A stretch of DNA of 9,665 nt from Pararhodospirillum photometricum DSM 122 (lineage in GTDB: Bacteria > Pseudomonadota > Alphaproteobacteria > Rhodospirillales > Rhodospirillaceae): assembly GCF_000284415.1 (NCBI RefSeq), contig NC_017059.1, positions 2,850,139 through 2,859,803 of the forward strand, written 5' to 3'. This document shows positions 1-6,410 of this stretch, one piece after another. The number at the start of each line of letters is the position of its first letter. The first letter of the stretch is position 1. Made by a program: the position numbers and the translations under genes. The notes below the pieces were generated by a model that was given only the letters and a program-made list of their open reading frames with translations, was not told where the DNA came from and searched no databases.

Positions 1-135
1 AACTGGCTGTCCAACCGTGTCTTCACCTCTCACGAGGATATCATCAACCACTGCTGCTACGCTTGGAACAAGCTTGTCGATCAGCCATGGACGATCATGT
101 CAATCGGATTGCGAAAATGGGCTCATGGGTTCTAA
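1..135 (+). CDS. IS630-family transposase, C-terminal fragment (cut by window edge)
   Basis: The first reading frame is open from base 1 to a TAA at 133-135 and encodes the last 44 residues of a transposase, starting NWLSNRVFTS and ending GLRKWAHGF. The pattern N-[WY]-L-[SA]-N-R-V-F, then a D-I-[IV]-x-x-C-C-x-A-W-N block, then W-x-I-M-S-I-G-L-R, is typical of the C-terminus of IS630/Tc1-mariner-like transposases, which cut and paste DNA into TA targets using a DDE/DDD centre. The catalytic residues lie upstream of the window, so I cannot say whether the gene is intact. The stop is only about 15 bp before the left end of the IS66 relic, so the right end of the IS630 element may have been lost or overlapped. 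Confidence 0.75.
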   Translation, partial: NWLSNRVFTSHEDIINHCCYAWNKLVDQPWTIMSIGLRKWAHGF

Positions 136-150
136 TTAATGAGATTTGGT

Positions 151-950
151 ATAACTACTCAGGGAGTTGGTTGGAGAGTGTTGCGGTCGAGATCAAAATG
201 TGTGTCTCTCTAGGGATGGCAGAAACACTGCGCTATCGCCTCAGCCATACCGAGAACGACGCCCTGATTACCGATCAGGTGGCGTTGATTGAGCGCTTGG
301 CGGCGCGAGTGGAAGAATTAGAGGCTCTGCTTGGCAAGTCCAGAAAGACCTCGTTGGACTCCCACCTTCCTTCCTCAAAGGACAGGAGGGGACTTCAGGA
401 ACGTGACAAAAATCCCCCGGAACAGTCAGGAAAAATCCGATCGTCCCATCTTGTTATCACCCGAGCTCTAACGGAACCCCCCGATAAAACAAAGCACCGT
501 ATTGCTGATGGCGAGAGACATCATGTCTACCGTCACCATTATGACGACATCGACCTCCCCTCCTTCTGGCCCGTGGTAACACGGGTTGAGCGGTTTGGGG
601 GGCGGTGCCGGCCCCGTCACAAAGCTGAGCATCACCTAGACGTGCTTCTCGGTATTCCAATCGCCGATCGCCGTCGGGTAGACCGCTTCAGCGGCAGATA
701 AGGGCCTAGCGTGGAAAATTCTTCGTCTTCCTACCGGATCGCCGGGTGCCGTCGACAAACAACATTTACGACCGCGAAACCCGGCCCTCAGTGGTGTTTC
801 GTAAGGTGACCAATAACTTCCGCTGTGCCTAAGGATCCAAAAAATCCACGCTGGATACCGATCCGTCATTGGAATCGCTCGCCTCTCTGGGGAGCTCCGA
901 TTGCGACCTATGCGACATCGTCAGCGGAAAATTTGCATTCCCCTGATAGG
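151..950 (+). pseudogene. IS66-family transposase relic with internal deletion
   Basis: The left part (open from about 198 to 640, beginning MCVSLGMAET) matches the N-terminus of the second IS66 copy at 6458 almost residue for residue. It has the leucine-rich coiled stretch (ALIERLAARVEELEALLGK) and the lysine/serine-rich linker, and runs to RFGGRC. The C-terminal domain follows in another frame at about 711-945, recognisable from FVFLPDRRVPSTNN and RPSVVFRKVTNNFRCA. The middle, holding the two catalytic aspartates and most of the DDE domain, is missing, with the junction near 640-710. In the C-terminal part the Glu of the family N-N-x-x-E-R-x-x-R-P motif is Asp (NNIYDRETRP), and there is an in-frame TAA after RCA plus a later frameshift. 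The element is dead. The left end, near 151, resembles the start of the second copy near 6411 (taactactcagggag versus taactgctcacgggg). No convincing right terminal repeat was found. Confidence 0.8.
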
Positions 951-983
951 CAAACAGTCAACTCCGTAAGAATTTACTTTTTC

Positions 984-989
984 AGAGGA
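984..989 (+). promoter_or_regulatory. Ribosome binding site of galE
   Basis: AGAGGA lies 11 nt upstream of the ATG at 1001. It supports that ATG, which also gives the normal N-terminus for the family, with the Rossmann glycine motif starting at residue 11. No clear -35/-10 pair stands out in the AT-rich 40 bp before it. Confidence 0.5.
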
Positions 990-1000
990 TTGTATCTTTT

Positions 1001-2020
1001 ATGACTTTGAAAAAAAATGTTCTCGTTACCGGTGGAGCTGGTTATATTGGAAGCCACACATGTATTGAACTCCTTAATTCTGGATATGGTGTAGTTGTAT
1101 TTGATAATTTTTCGAATAGTTACCCTGAAACTATACGTCGTATAGAAAAAATTACAGGAAAATCTGTTATTTTGTTTCGTGGCGATATTAGAGATCAAAA
1201 ATCTCTGGAATATAGCCTGGAGCGATTTGGGTGTTCGATCGTTTTGCATTTTGCAGGATTGAAGGCAGTTTCTGATTCTATTTTGCGTCCTTTAGAATAC
1301 TACGATATTAACGTGATGGGAACGCTGACACTTTTGCGCGCTATGCAAGCCAAAGGAGTAGAAGCCCTTGTTTTCAGTTCCTCTGCCACGGTCTACGGGG
1401 AACCATGTACGCTACCTCTGACCGAAGACCATTCTTTGACAGCGATCAATCCTTATGGCCGAACTAAGCTGATTATTGAGGATATGCTTAGAGATTTTCA
1501 AGCATCTTCTCCGCTAATGCGCATTGCCATCCTACGTTATTTTAATCCTGTGGGGGCGCATGAAAGCGGTTTAATCGGCGAGAATCCTTTGGGGGTTCCA
1601 AACAATCTCATGCCTATTGTGGCCCAGGTCGCGGTTGGCCTGAGAGAAGTAGTTAATATTTGGGGAAGCGACTATCCTACACCAGATGGCACAGGAATCC
1701 GCGATTATATCCACGTAGTAGATCTAGCGCAGGGGCATCTCCGAGCTTTGGAGGTGCTCGAACGCTCGGAGGGGCTAACAGTCAATCTTGGCACAGGGGT
1801 CGGCTATAGCGTGCTTGAGGTGATAAAAGCCTTTTCTGTAGCTAGTGGTCGGGCGATTCCGTATGTCCTAGCCCCTCGGCGTCCCGGTGATGTGGCCGTC
1901 TGTTTTGCCGATCCTTCCCGAGCGACTACTCTTCTAAAATGGAAGGCTCAACGCGATCTGGCTGCCATGTGCGCTGATACGTGGCGCTTCCAGCAGGCCA
2001 ATCCAAAGGGACTGAGCTGA
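1001..2020 (+). CDS. galE: UDP-glucose 4-epimerase (GalE-type, extended SDR family)
   Basis: Encodes 339 residues, the usual length for bacterial GalE. The enzyme interconverts UDP-glucose and UDP-galactose in the cytoplasm using tightly bound NAD, feeding galactose use and the supply of UDP-galactose for surface polysaccharides. Visible motifs are the NAD-binding GGAGYIGSH at 11-19, an adenine-ribose aspartate in FDNFSNS (Asp35), HFAGLKAV (83-90), the catalytic Ser in FSSSATVYG (about Ser127), the Tyr152-x3-Lys156 catalytic pair in PYGRTK, FNPVGAH with substrate-binding Asn182, and RRPGDVAVCFAD near 293-304. Cys301 sits where E. coli GalE has Tyr299, a position known to control acceptance of N-acetylated sugars. 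The gene stands alone: an IS66 relic ends about 50 bp upstream and IS material starts about 70 bp downstream. The 5' third is clearly more AT-rich than the 3' half. It is complete, and I see no frameshift. Confidence 0.95.
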   Translation: MTLKKNVLVTGGAGYIGSHTCIELLNSGYGVVVFDNFSNSYPETIRRIEKITGKSVILFRGDIRDQKSLEYSLERFGCSIVLHFAGLKAVSDSILRPLEYYDINVMGTLTLLRAMQAKGVEALVFSSSATVYGEPCTLPLTEDHSLTAINPYGRTKLIIEDMLRDFQASSPLMRIAILRYFNPVGAHESGLIGENPLGVPNNLMPIVAQVAVGLREVVNIWGSDYPTPDGTGIRDYIHVVDLAQGHLRALEVLERSEGLTVNLGTGVGYSVLEVIKAFSVASGRAIPYVLAPRRPGDVAVCFADPSRATTLLKWKAQRDLAAMCADTWRFQQANPKGLS

Positions 2021-2091
2021 TACGACATCCATGTTCCCGTATTTGATTTGTGCAACGGTTTCCGTGAAAACCCAGGGCAAAACTTATCCTC

Positions 2092-2110
2092 CTAGCAGGT
2101 TGTTGAAGAA
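2092..2110. repeat. IS-like terminus shared by the two copies of the small pseudogene
   Basis: cctagcaggttgttgaagaa here and cctagcaggctgttgaagaa at about 5271-5290 mark the outer edge of a duplicated unit that includes the small pseudogene. Similarity between the two regions starts at this sequence and the flanks beyond it differ. Sequences of the type ttcttcaacagcctgc are common as outer ends of IS elements in proteobacteria, so this may be an old transposon tip. Confidence 0.45.
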
Positions 2111-2111
2111 G

Positions 2112-2425
2112 TCATTCACGGCGAGCTTTCAGAACGACCTCATCGTCATTGTCGAAGAAAAACTCAATTCCGAGTATGCCGTCGTTGTCGAGTTCGGCCG
2201 ATTCTGATCCGGTCACCTCGTCGCCTTGGTTGCAGCCAGAGCATCTGAAGAAGACGATGCTTCAGGCATATTCGAGGTCCATGCCCGCTTAGACGCAGCC
2301 AAAGGCGAATTCACCGTGGCCGTCCGCCTCAAAGAGGATGGTGGTGAGGGCAAGGAGGTTGAGATAGTCGTCGTCCCAGATGGACACCTCGAAGAACCGA
2401 GTATTGAGGCGGTTTGGACAACAAA
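2112..2425 (-). pseudogene. Broken copy A of a small uncharacterised gene (IWDDDYL protein)
   Basis: Read on the minus strand, this stretch gives VSIWDDDYLNLLA, then ILFEADGHGEFAFGCV, a TAA at 2289-2291, AGMDLEYA, a TGA, then SIVFFRCSGCNQGDEVTGSE, AELDNDG, EFFFDNDDEVVLKARRE and a final TGA at 2112-2114. The frame is continuous through both internal stops, so this is a once functional protein of about 110 residues with two nonsense changes. It resembles a family of small conserved proteins with the pattern W-D-x-D-Y-L, G-x-G-E-F-x-F-G-C-V, D-E-[VI]-[ST]-G and a late E-[LI]-x-F-D-N-G-D, whose function I do not know. The 5' end is cut by the IS5-family element starting at 2426. A second broken copy lies at 5256-5617. 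Confidence 0.7.
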
Positions 2426-2450
2426 AAGGTGGACACCTCCGGAAACTGGC
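2426..2450. repeat. Left terminal inverted repeat of the IS5-family element
   Basis: Begins aaggtggacacctccggaaa and pairs with 3734-3758 on the opposite strand at 24 of 25 positions. The only mismatch is T versus C near the inner end. Confidence 0.85.
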
Positions 2451-2501
2451 GTCTGGGTCTGGTTCGTGATTCCATAGGCGATCGGCTATTGGGGGGCGGC
2501 A

Positions 2502-3584
2502 ATGGCGGTTCAGATTGGGTTCTGGGATGTCGAGCGTCGTCTGGCGGAACTTTCGGCGGAGAGCGATCCGCTGGAGACGCTGTCGAAGACGGTGGATTTC
2601 GAACTGTTCCGGCCGGTTCTGGAGCGTGCGGTCCGGCGACGGAGTGCGCCCTCGAAGGGCGGTCGGCCCGGCTTCGACGCGGTTTTGAAATTCAACATGC
2701 TGGTGTTGCAGTCGCTGCACGGTCTGGCGCTGGGTCGGACGACGTACCTGGTGCGCGACCGGCTGAGTTGGATGCGGTTCTGCGGCCTGGGGCCGGGCGA
2801 TGCTGTGCCGGATGCCAACACTCTTTGGGATTTCCGCGAAGCGCTGATCACGGCCGGTGCGTTTGACGATCTGTTCCAGCGGCTCGACCGGGCGATCAGC
2901 GAGGCGGGCTATCTGCCGATGTCGGGGCAGATCGTCGACGCGACGCTGGTGTCGGCGCCGCGCCAACGCAATACCGAGGCCGAGAAACAGGCGATCAAGG
3001 AGGGCAAGGTTCCCGAGGACTGGCGAGACAAGCCGGCCAAGCTGCGGCAGAAGGATTGCGATGCCCGCTGGACGGTGAAGTTTTCCAAGGGAAAGGTCAG
3101 AGAGGACGGCACACCTCAAGGCGATATCGCCATCCCTCATTTCGGTTACAAGAACCACGTCTCGATCGACCGCAAGCACGGGATCATCCGCCGCGCGCTC
3201 GTCACCGATGCGGCCGCAGCCGATGGCGCCCGACTGCGCGAGGGGCTGATCGATCCGGCCAATACCGCCTCCGACGTGTGGGCCGACAGCGCTTACCGCT
3301 CCGAGGCCAACGAGGCGTTCCTTGCCGAAGCCGGCAAGGTCAGCCGCATCCACCGCAAGAAGCCCAAGGGCAAACCGATGCCTCGGGCGACCGCCAGGGC
3401 CAACACGGTGAAATCCAGGATCCGTTCCCGGGTCGAGCATGTCTTCGCCGAGATGAAGGGTCGGATGGGGCTGGTCATCCGCACCATCGGCCTCGCCCGC
3501 GCCAGGGCAGCGATCACGCTCGCCAATATGGCCTACAACATGAAGCGCTGGTCCTGGCTCGACCGTCAGGCCGAACTCGCCTGA
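2502..3584 (+). CDS. IS5-family transposase, intact
   Basis: Encodes 360 residues, normal for the long IS5-subgroup transposases. The N-terminal region carries the DUF772-like segment with MLVLQSLHGLALGRTTYLVRDRLSW and GLGPGDAVPDANTLWDFRE (about 66-112), which in this family includes the DNA-binding part. The DDE catalytic core follows: Asp146 in GQIVDATLV, Asp262 in VWADSAYRSE and Glu312 in RSRVEHVFAEMKG, with the conserved FGYKNHVSID block (214-223) and the C-terminal RTIGLARARAAITLANMAYN. All three catalytic acids are present and the frame has no stop, so the enzyme could be active. The ATG at 2502 is preceded by a G-rich stretch (ggggggcggca) that could serve as a ribosome binding site, and the protein begins MAVQIGFWD like relatives. 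It acts on the element's own ends at 2426 and 3758. Confidence 0.93.
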   Translation: MAVQIGFWDVERRLAELSAESDPLETLSKTVDFELFRPVLERAVRRRSAPSKGGRPGFDAVLKFNMLVLQSLHGLALGRTTYLVRDRLSWMRFCGLGPGDAVPDANTLWDFREALITAGAFDDLFQRLDRAISEAGYLPMSGQIVDATLVSAPRQRNTEAEKQAIKEGKVPEDWRDKPAKLRQKDCDARWTVKFSKGKVREDGTPQGDIAIPHFGYKNHVSIDRKHGIIRRALVTDAAAADGARLREGLIDPANTASDVWADSAYRSEANEAFLAEAGKVSRIHRKKPKGKPMPRATARANTVKSRIRSRVEHVFAEMKGRMGLVIRTIGLARARAAITLANMAYNMKRWSWLDRQAELA

Positions 3585-3586
3585 TC

Positions 3587-3604
3587 GGCGCCCGACCGGG
3601 CGCC
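3587..3604 (+). terminator. Hairpin directly after the IS5 transposase stop, possible terminator
   Basis: ggcgccc-gacc-gggcgcc is a perfect 7-bp GC-only stem with a 4-nt loop, starting 3 nt after the TGA at 3582-3584. It lacks the T-run of a classical intrinsic terminator, so it may only stabilise the 3' end or slow polymerase. Confidence 0.35.
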
Positions 3605-3733
3605 CTCCCAGGGGGGATGCCGCCGATCTTGGAGGATCGTCACCCGCTTCATACCACCCGACCCGGAAAATCAGTGATCGCCGCGCCGATCACACCCCGA
3701 TCGAGCGGCCAGCGACATGCGGTGCCGTTCAAG

Positions 3734-3758
3734 GCCGGTTTCCGGAGGTGTCCACCTT
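3734..3758. repeat. Right terminal inverted repeat of the IS5-family element
   Basis: Ends ccggaggtgtccacctt and is the partner of 2426-2450. Confidence 0.85.
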
Positions 3759-3783
3759 ATCAACCGGCCCAAGGATCAAACCG

Positions 3784-4893
3784 ATAACCGAGGAAATCAT
3801 GGCCCTTTACGGGCTTTTGGAAAAGAGCGCCGATACCGATCTGCTGCGCGAGATGATCGGCTTTGCCGCCGAGCGGCTGATGGAACTGGAAGTGGCGCGC
3901 CGGACATGGCGAGCGCACCCCCACCCACCGGCTGGTTTAGCGCAACGGGTACCGCGAGCGCGACTGGGAGACGCGGGCTGGAACGGTCGAACTGCGCATT
4001 CCCAAACTGCGCAAAGGCAGCTACTTCCCCGGCTTCCTGGAGCCGCGCCGCATGGCCGAAAAGGCGCTGACAGCCCGTCATCCAGGAAGCCTATGTGCAG
4101 GGCCTCTCGACCCGCTCGGTCGATGATCTAGTCAAGGCCATGGGCATGAGCGGCATCTCAAAGAGCCAAGTGTCTCGCCTGTGCGCCGAATCGACGGCAA
4201 AATCAACACGTTCCTAGAACGCCGGCTGGAAGGCGACTAGCCCTATGTCTGGCTCGACGCCACCTATGTGAAGGTCCGCCAGGACGGTCACATCGTCAGT
4301 GTGGCCGTTGACCATCGCGGTCGGAAAATACCCAGGGCCGGCGCGAAGGGGCCTGCGCGGGGTCAAATTGGTGGTTTCCGACGCCCACGAGGGCCTGAAG
4401 GCGGCGATCGCCAAGGTGCTGAACGCCACTTGGCAACGCTGCCGCGTCCACTTCATGCGAAATGTCCTGGCCCATGCCGGCAAACAGGGCCGCCGCGTCG
4501 TCTCGGCTTTCATCGGTACCGCTTTCGCCCAGGAAACCAACACCGCTGCCCATGCCCAATGGCGCCAGTGCTGATCAACTTCGCCCCAGGGCGCGTAAAC
4601 TGACCGACCTCATGGATGACGCGGAAATGGATGTCTTGGCTTACATGGACTTCCCGCAAGCCCATCGCGCCAAGCTGCACTCGACGAATCCGATCGAACG
4701 TCTCAACGGTGAAATCAAGCGCCGGACCGACGTCGTCGGCATTTTCCCCAACGAGGACGCCGTCGTTCGTCTGATCGGCGCCATTCTCCTCGAACAGAAC
4801 GACGAATGGGCCGTCCAGCGCATGACACTGGAATCCGTCGCCTCCTTAGGCGATGATCCCCTCTCAAGCCTGCCGCTCGTCGCGGCGGGCTGA
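3784..4893 (+). pseudogene. IS256-family transposase, decayed copy 1
   Basis: Nearly the whole length aligns by eye with the second IS256 copy at 7697-8900, but the frame is broken many times. The start codon equivalent at 3784 is ATA, although the ATG at 3799 could have served. A frame change follows MELEV near 3892. Small indels occur near 4070-4080 and 4190. A TAG at 4238-4240 replaces the Trp of the EG[DE]WPYLW motif. About 75 bp are missing near 4320 between the first and second catalytic aspartates, and 9 bp are missing near 4820. Still readable are FAAERLMELEV, the first catalytic Asp in [11 protein letters not shown] (codon 4256-4258), GVKLVVSDAHEGLK with the second Asp, [14 protein letters not shown], and [16 protein letters not shown] with the catalytic Glu, ending [15 protein letters not shown]256 transposases move by a copy-out, paste-in DDE reaction. 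This one cannot make a working protein. Confidence 0.88.
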
Positions 4894-4937
4894 TCACTCC
4901 GGCCAAACCTCCCGGAGAGCAAACGGCGACCACTCTA

Positions 4938-4961
4938 TTACACCACCTCAATGGGACACGA
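4938..4961. repeat. Right terminal inverted repeat of IS256 copy 1
   Basis: ttacaccac then gggacacga, the same two blocks as the right end of copy 2 (8945-8967), here separated by 6 bp instead of 5. The matching left end is absent: the sequence upstream of 3784 is IS5 element, not an IS256 end. Confidence 0.7.
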
Positions 4962-4963
4962 TC

Positions 4964-5085
4964 TTGGCTTCGGTCAGCGTCTCGCGGAACAGCCAGATTG
5001 TCTTAGCGTCCGGCGCCTTGTCCGCAAGCCCGAGTCCCAGAAACCGTTTGAACGTCAGGCGGTCGTTGATCATGAGCTCCGGGAC
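4964..5085 (-). pseudogene. IS5-family transposase fragment (N-terminal domain)
   Basis: On the minus strand, from about 5085 down, the sequence reads LVPELMINDRLTFKRF, then LGLGLADKAPDAKTIW and LFRETLTEAK. This is the conserved [DN]-[DR]-x-[ST]-F-x-R-F-x-G-L, followed by P-D-x-x-T-[IL]-W-x-F-R, found before the catalytic domain of IS5-family transposases. It is a different element from the one at 2426. Coding similarity runs straight into the right end of IS256 copy 1 at 4961, so IS256 copy 1 most likely inserted into this gene. The rest of the gene is not seen on the far side of that copy, where the IS5 element at 2426-3758 now lies. Confidence 0.7.
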
Positions 5086-5145
5086 CAAACAACTAGATGA
5101 TTTTTACATTTCTTTGAGATAAGGCCTCCAAACGTCCGTGGTTAA

Positions 5146-5263
5146 GGGTGTGAGTAGAGTCCAATCTCTTCGCTCCGTTCTCCCATTGTCCCCTCAGAAA
5201 AATCCGGATCCACCTCTCATCAAAAGCCCGGATCCACTTGGAATTTGGACTCTACTCACACCC
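5146..5263. mobile_element. 118-bp unit with perfect 19-bp terminal inverted repeats, MITE candidate
   Basis: gggtgtgagtagagtccaa at 5146-5164 is exactly repeated in inverted form (ttggactctactcacaccc) at 5245-5263. The 80-bp interior is non-coding and contains two direct copies of ccggatccac at 5204-5213 and 5228-5237. Small size, perfect long ends and no gene fit a non-autonomous element (MITE). Read on the minus strand, the repeated gtggatccgg boxes resemble the multiple end repeats of IS21-family elements, so it may be made from joined IS21-like ends. That link is from memory of the pattern only. No clear target duplication is visible. Confidence 0.6.
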
Positions 5264-5617
5264 CCTCCAACCTAGCAGGCTGTTGAAGAACCCACTCGCG
5301 GCGAGCTTTCAGGACGACCTTATCGCCATTGTCGAAGGAAAGCTCAATTTCGAGTGTGCTGTCGTCGTCGAGTTGCGCCGATTCTGATCCGTCACCTCGT
5401 CGCCTTCGTCGCAGCCAGAGCATCTGAAGAAGGCGATGGTTCGGGCATATTCGAAGTCCATGCCCGCCTTGATGGAGGCCAAGGCAAATTCACAGTGTCA
5501 ATTTTCCACAAAGAGGATTGTGGCCGGGCTGACGAGGTCCAGATAGTCATCGTCCCAGATATTGCTCTCGACGATCCGCCAGCGACCGAGGATTTGGCAA
5601 TCGGTGGGGCCATTCAT
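5256..5617 (-). pseudogene. Broken copy B of the small uncharacterised gene (IWDDDYL protein)
   Basis: On the minus strand an ATG at 5617 opens MNGPTDCQILGRWRIVE, then SNIWDDDYLDLVSPATILF. A TGA follows (aattga), then CEFALASIKAGMDFEYARTI, AFFRCSGCDEGDEV, a 1-bp deletion, and finally DDDSTLEIELSFDNGD, KVVLKARREWVLQQPARL. It matches copy A over its whole length and supplies the N-terminus that copy A has lost. With the stop and frameshift repaired it would be a soluble, acidic protein of about 110 residues with no signal peptide or membrane segment visible. Its function is unknown. It begins immediately after the end of an IS5-family transposase relic on the same strand and finishes against the ttcttcaacagcctgctagg sequence, which looks like an IS end. 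It could therefore have been a transposon passenger or simply a gene captured next to one. Confidence 0.68.
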
Positions 5618-6090
5618 GGCAACACCGTCAGCAGCTTGGTCTTTTGCATTGCGGCCACCGTCTTGATCCAGCCGAAAGCGTCTTCGATTCGCTTACGGAT
5701 GCGGATGAACGCCGGGGTGCCAGATGGTGCACCGGTCGGCTAACGGCTCGATCATGTCCAACGCCGCCAGTTGCTCGGTAGACGCGGGTCAGCCTTGTGT
5801 CGACGATCAGACCCGAGCGGTTCTCCATCAGCCCGTGGCCGATCAAACACAGCGTGGCCTCCATGCTCGGCCCTTTTGCGGGTAGAGCATGGCGTCGGGA
5901 TCGGTGGTGCTCTCGTGGGTGTCGTTGGAGCGCTTCTCGCCTCGCGGAAATCAACCCAGGAGGCATTGAGACCACCGCCACCATCGCCACATCCTTACCG
6001 GTGGCTTTAGGCCCGAAGCTCTTCATTGAGGCCCATGCCTCGATCAATGCCGTCAACGCTGATGCGCGCTCGACAGCGGCCGCTTTACCC
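5618..6090 (-). pseudogene. IS5-family transposase relic, frameshifted and internally deleted
   Basis: Minus-strand reading in shifting frames recovers hallmarks of a second IS5-family subtype: WASMKSFGPK near 6020-6040, GEKRSNDTHESTTDPDAMLY, MEATLCLIGHGLMENRSGLI, VDTRLTR, LAALDMIEPLADR, then directly RIRKRIEDAFGWIKTV and AAMQKTKLL. In intact relatives the stretch between the DMIE and RKRIE blocks holds the G-D-K-G-Y-D motif with a catalytic aspartate. That stretch is gone. Several frame changes are needed to read it, so it is inactive. The C-terminal end, normally about 30 residues past KTK, is replaced by the start of the small uncharacterised gene (copy B). Confidence 0.72.
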
Positions 6091-6098
6091 GGAGCTGG

Positions 6099-6347
6099 GC
6101 TAGCCCGACGGCGACGATCATCGATAGCCAGAGCGTCAAGGGCGCGGAAAAAGGAGGGCGCGAGTCGATCCATCAGGCTACGACGCGGGCAAGAAGGTCA
6201 AAGGCAAGAAGCGATATGTCGTCGTCGATACGCTCGGCATGATCCTGGCTGCTGACATCCAGCCCGCCAATCTCCAGGACCGCGACGGTGCCTTGCCGGT
6301 GTTGAAAGAGGTCCGCCGCCTGTTCCTGTTCAGCCGATGGCGGTTAC
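6099..6347 (+). pseudogene. IS5-type transposase scrap (central region)
   Basis: Plus-strand reading gives ASPTATIIDSQSVKGAEKGG, a frame change of one base near 6160-6175, then GYDAGKKVKGKKRYVVVDT, LGMILAADIQPANLQDRDGA, LPVLKEVRRLFLF, another frame change, then ADGGY at 6333-6347. This is the middle of an IS5-family transposase of the IIDSQSVK subtype. It holds the first catalytic Asp (in IIDSQS) and the second (in ADGGY), and lacks both termini. It adjoins the minus-strand relic head to head near 6090-6099, so two unrelated elements were joined by rearrangement. The plus and minus reading frames found here otherwise are shadows. Confidence 0.75.
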
Positions 6348-6410
6348 TAGATGTTTAGTCCCGGGAATTGGTGGTACGGATCGCGGTTGAAGCGGTCTGG
6401 TTCGGTTGAC

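Larger units (their letters stand above)
2426..3758 (+). mobile_element. IS5-family insertion sequence, apparently complete (1333 bp)
   Basis: The element is bounded by inverted repeats at 2426-2450 and 3734-3758 that match at 24 of 25 positions (tip aaggtggacacctccggaaa). It carries one intact transposase frame. The length and single-gene layout fit the IS5 family. I see no clean target duplication: the left flank reads acaaa and the right flank atcaa. The left side cuts the small pseudogene (copy A), while the right side leads within about 25 bp into the 5' end of the decayed IS256 copy, so the two sides do not come from one continuous gene. The exact tips could be a base or two further out. 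Confidence 0.85.

Noticed and set aside
974..1249. 91-residue minus-strand frame overlapping the galE start
   Set aside because: It lies inside a certain gene on the other strand, its AT-rich composition gives an Asn/Ile/Lys-rich protein without motifs, and there is no separate support.
2289..3440. 383-residue minus-strand open frame opposite the IS5 transposase
   Set aside because: It is antisense to an intact transposase with full DDE motifs, has low-complexity Arg/Pro/Gly composition, and only its last 30 residues (the small pseudogene) have meaning. The rest is a shadow.
5354..5743. Plus-strand open frame of 129 codons over pseudogene copy B
   Set aside because: The homology to copy A and the known protein pattern are on the minus strand. 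The plus frame is a shadow, as is the similar frame at 2226-2477.
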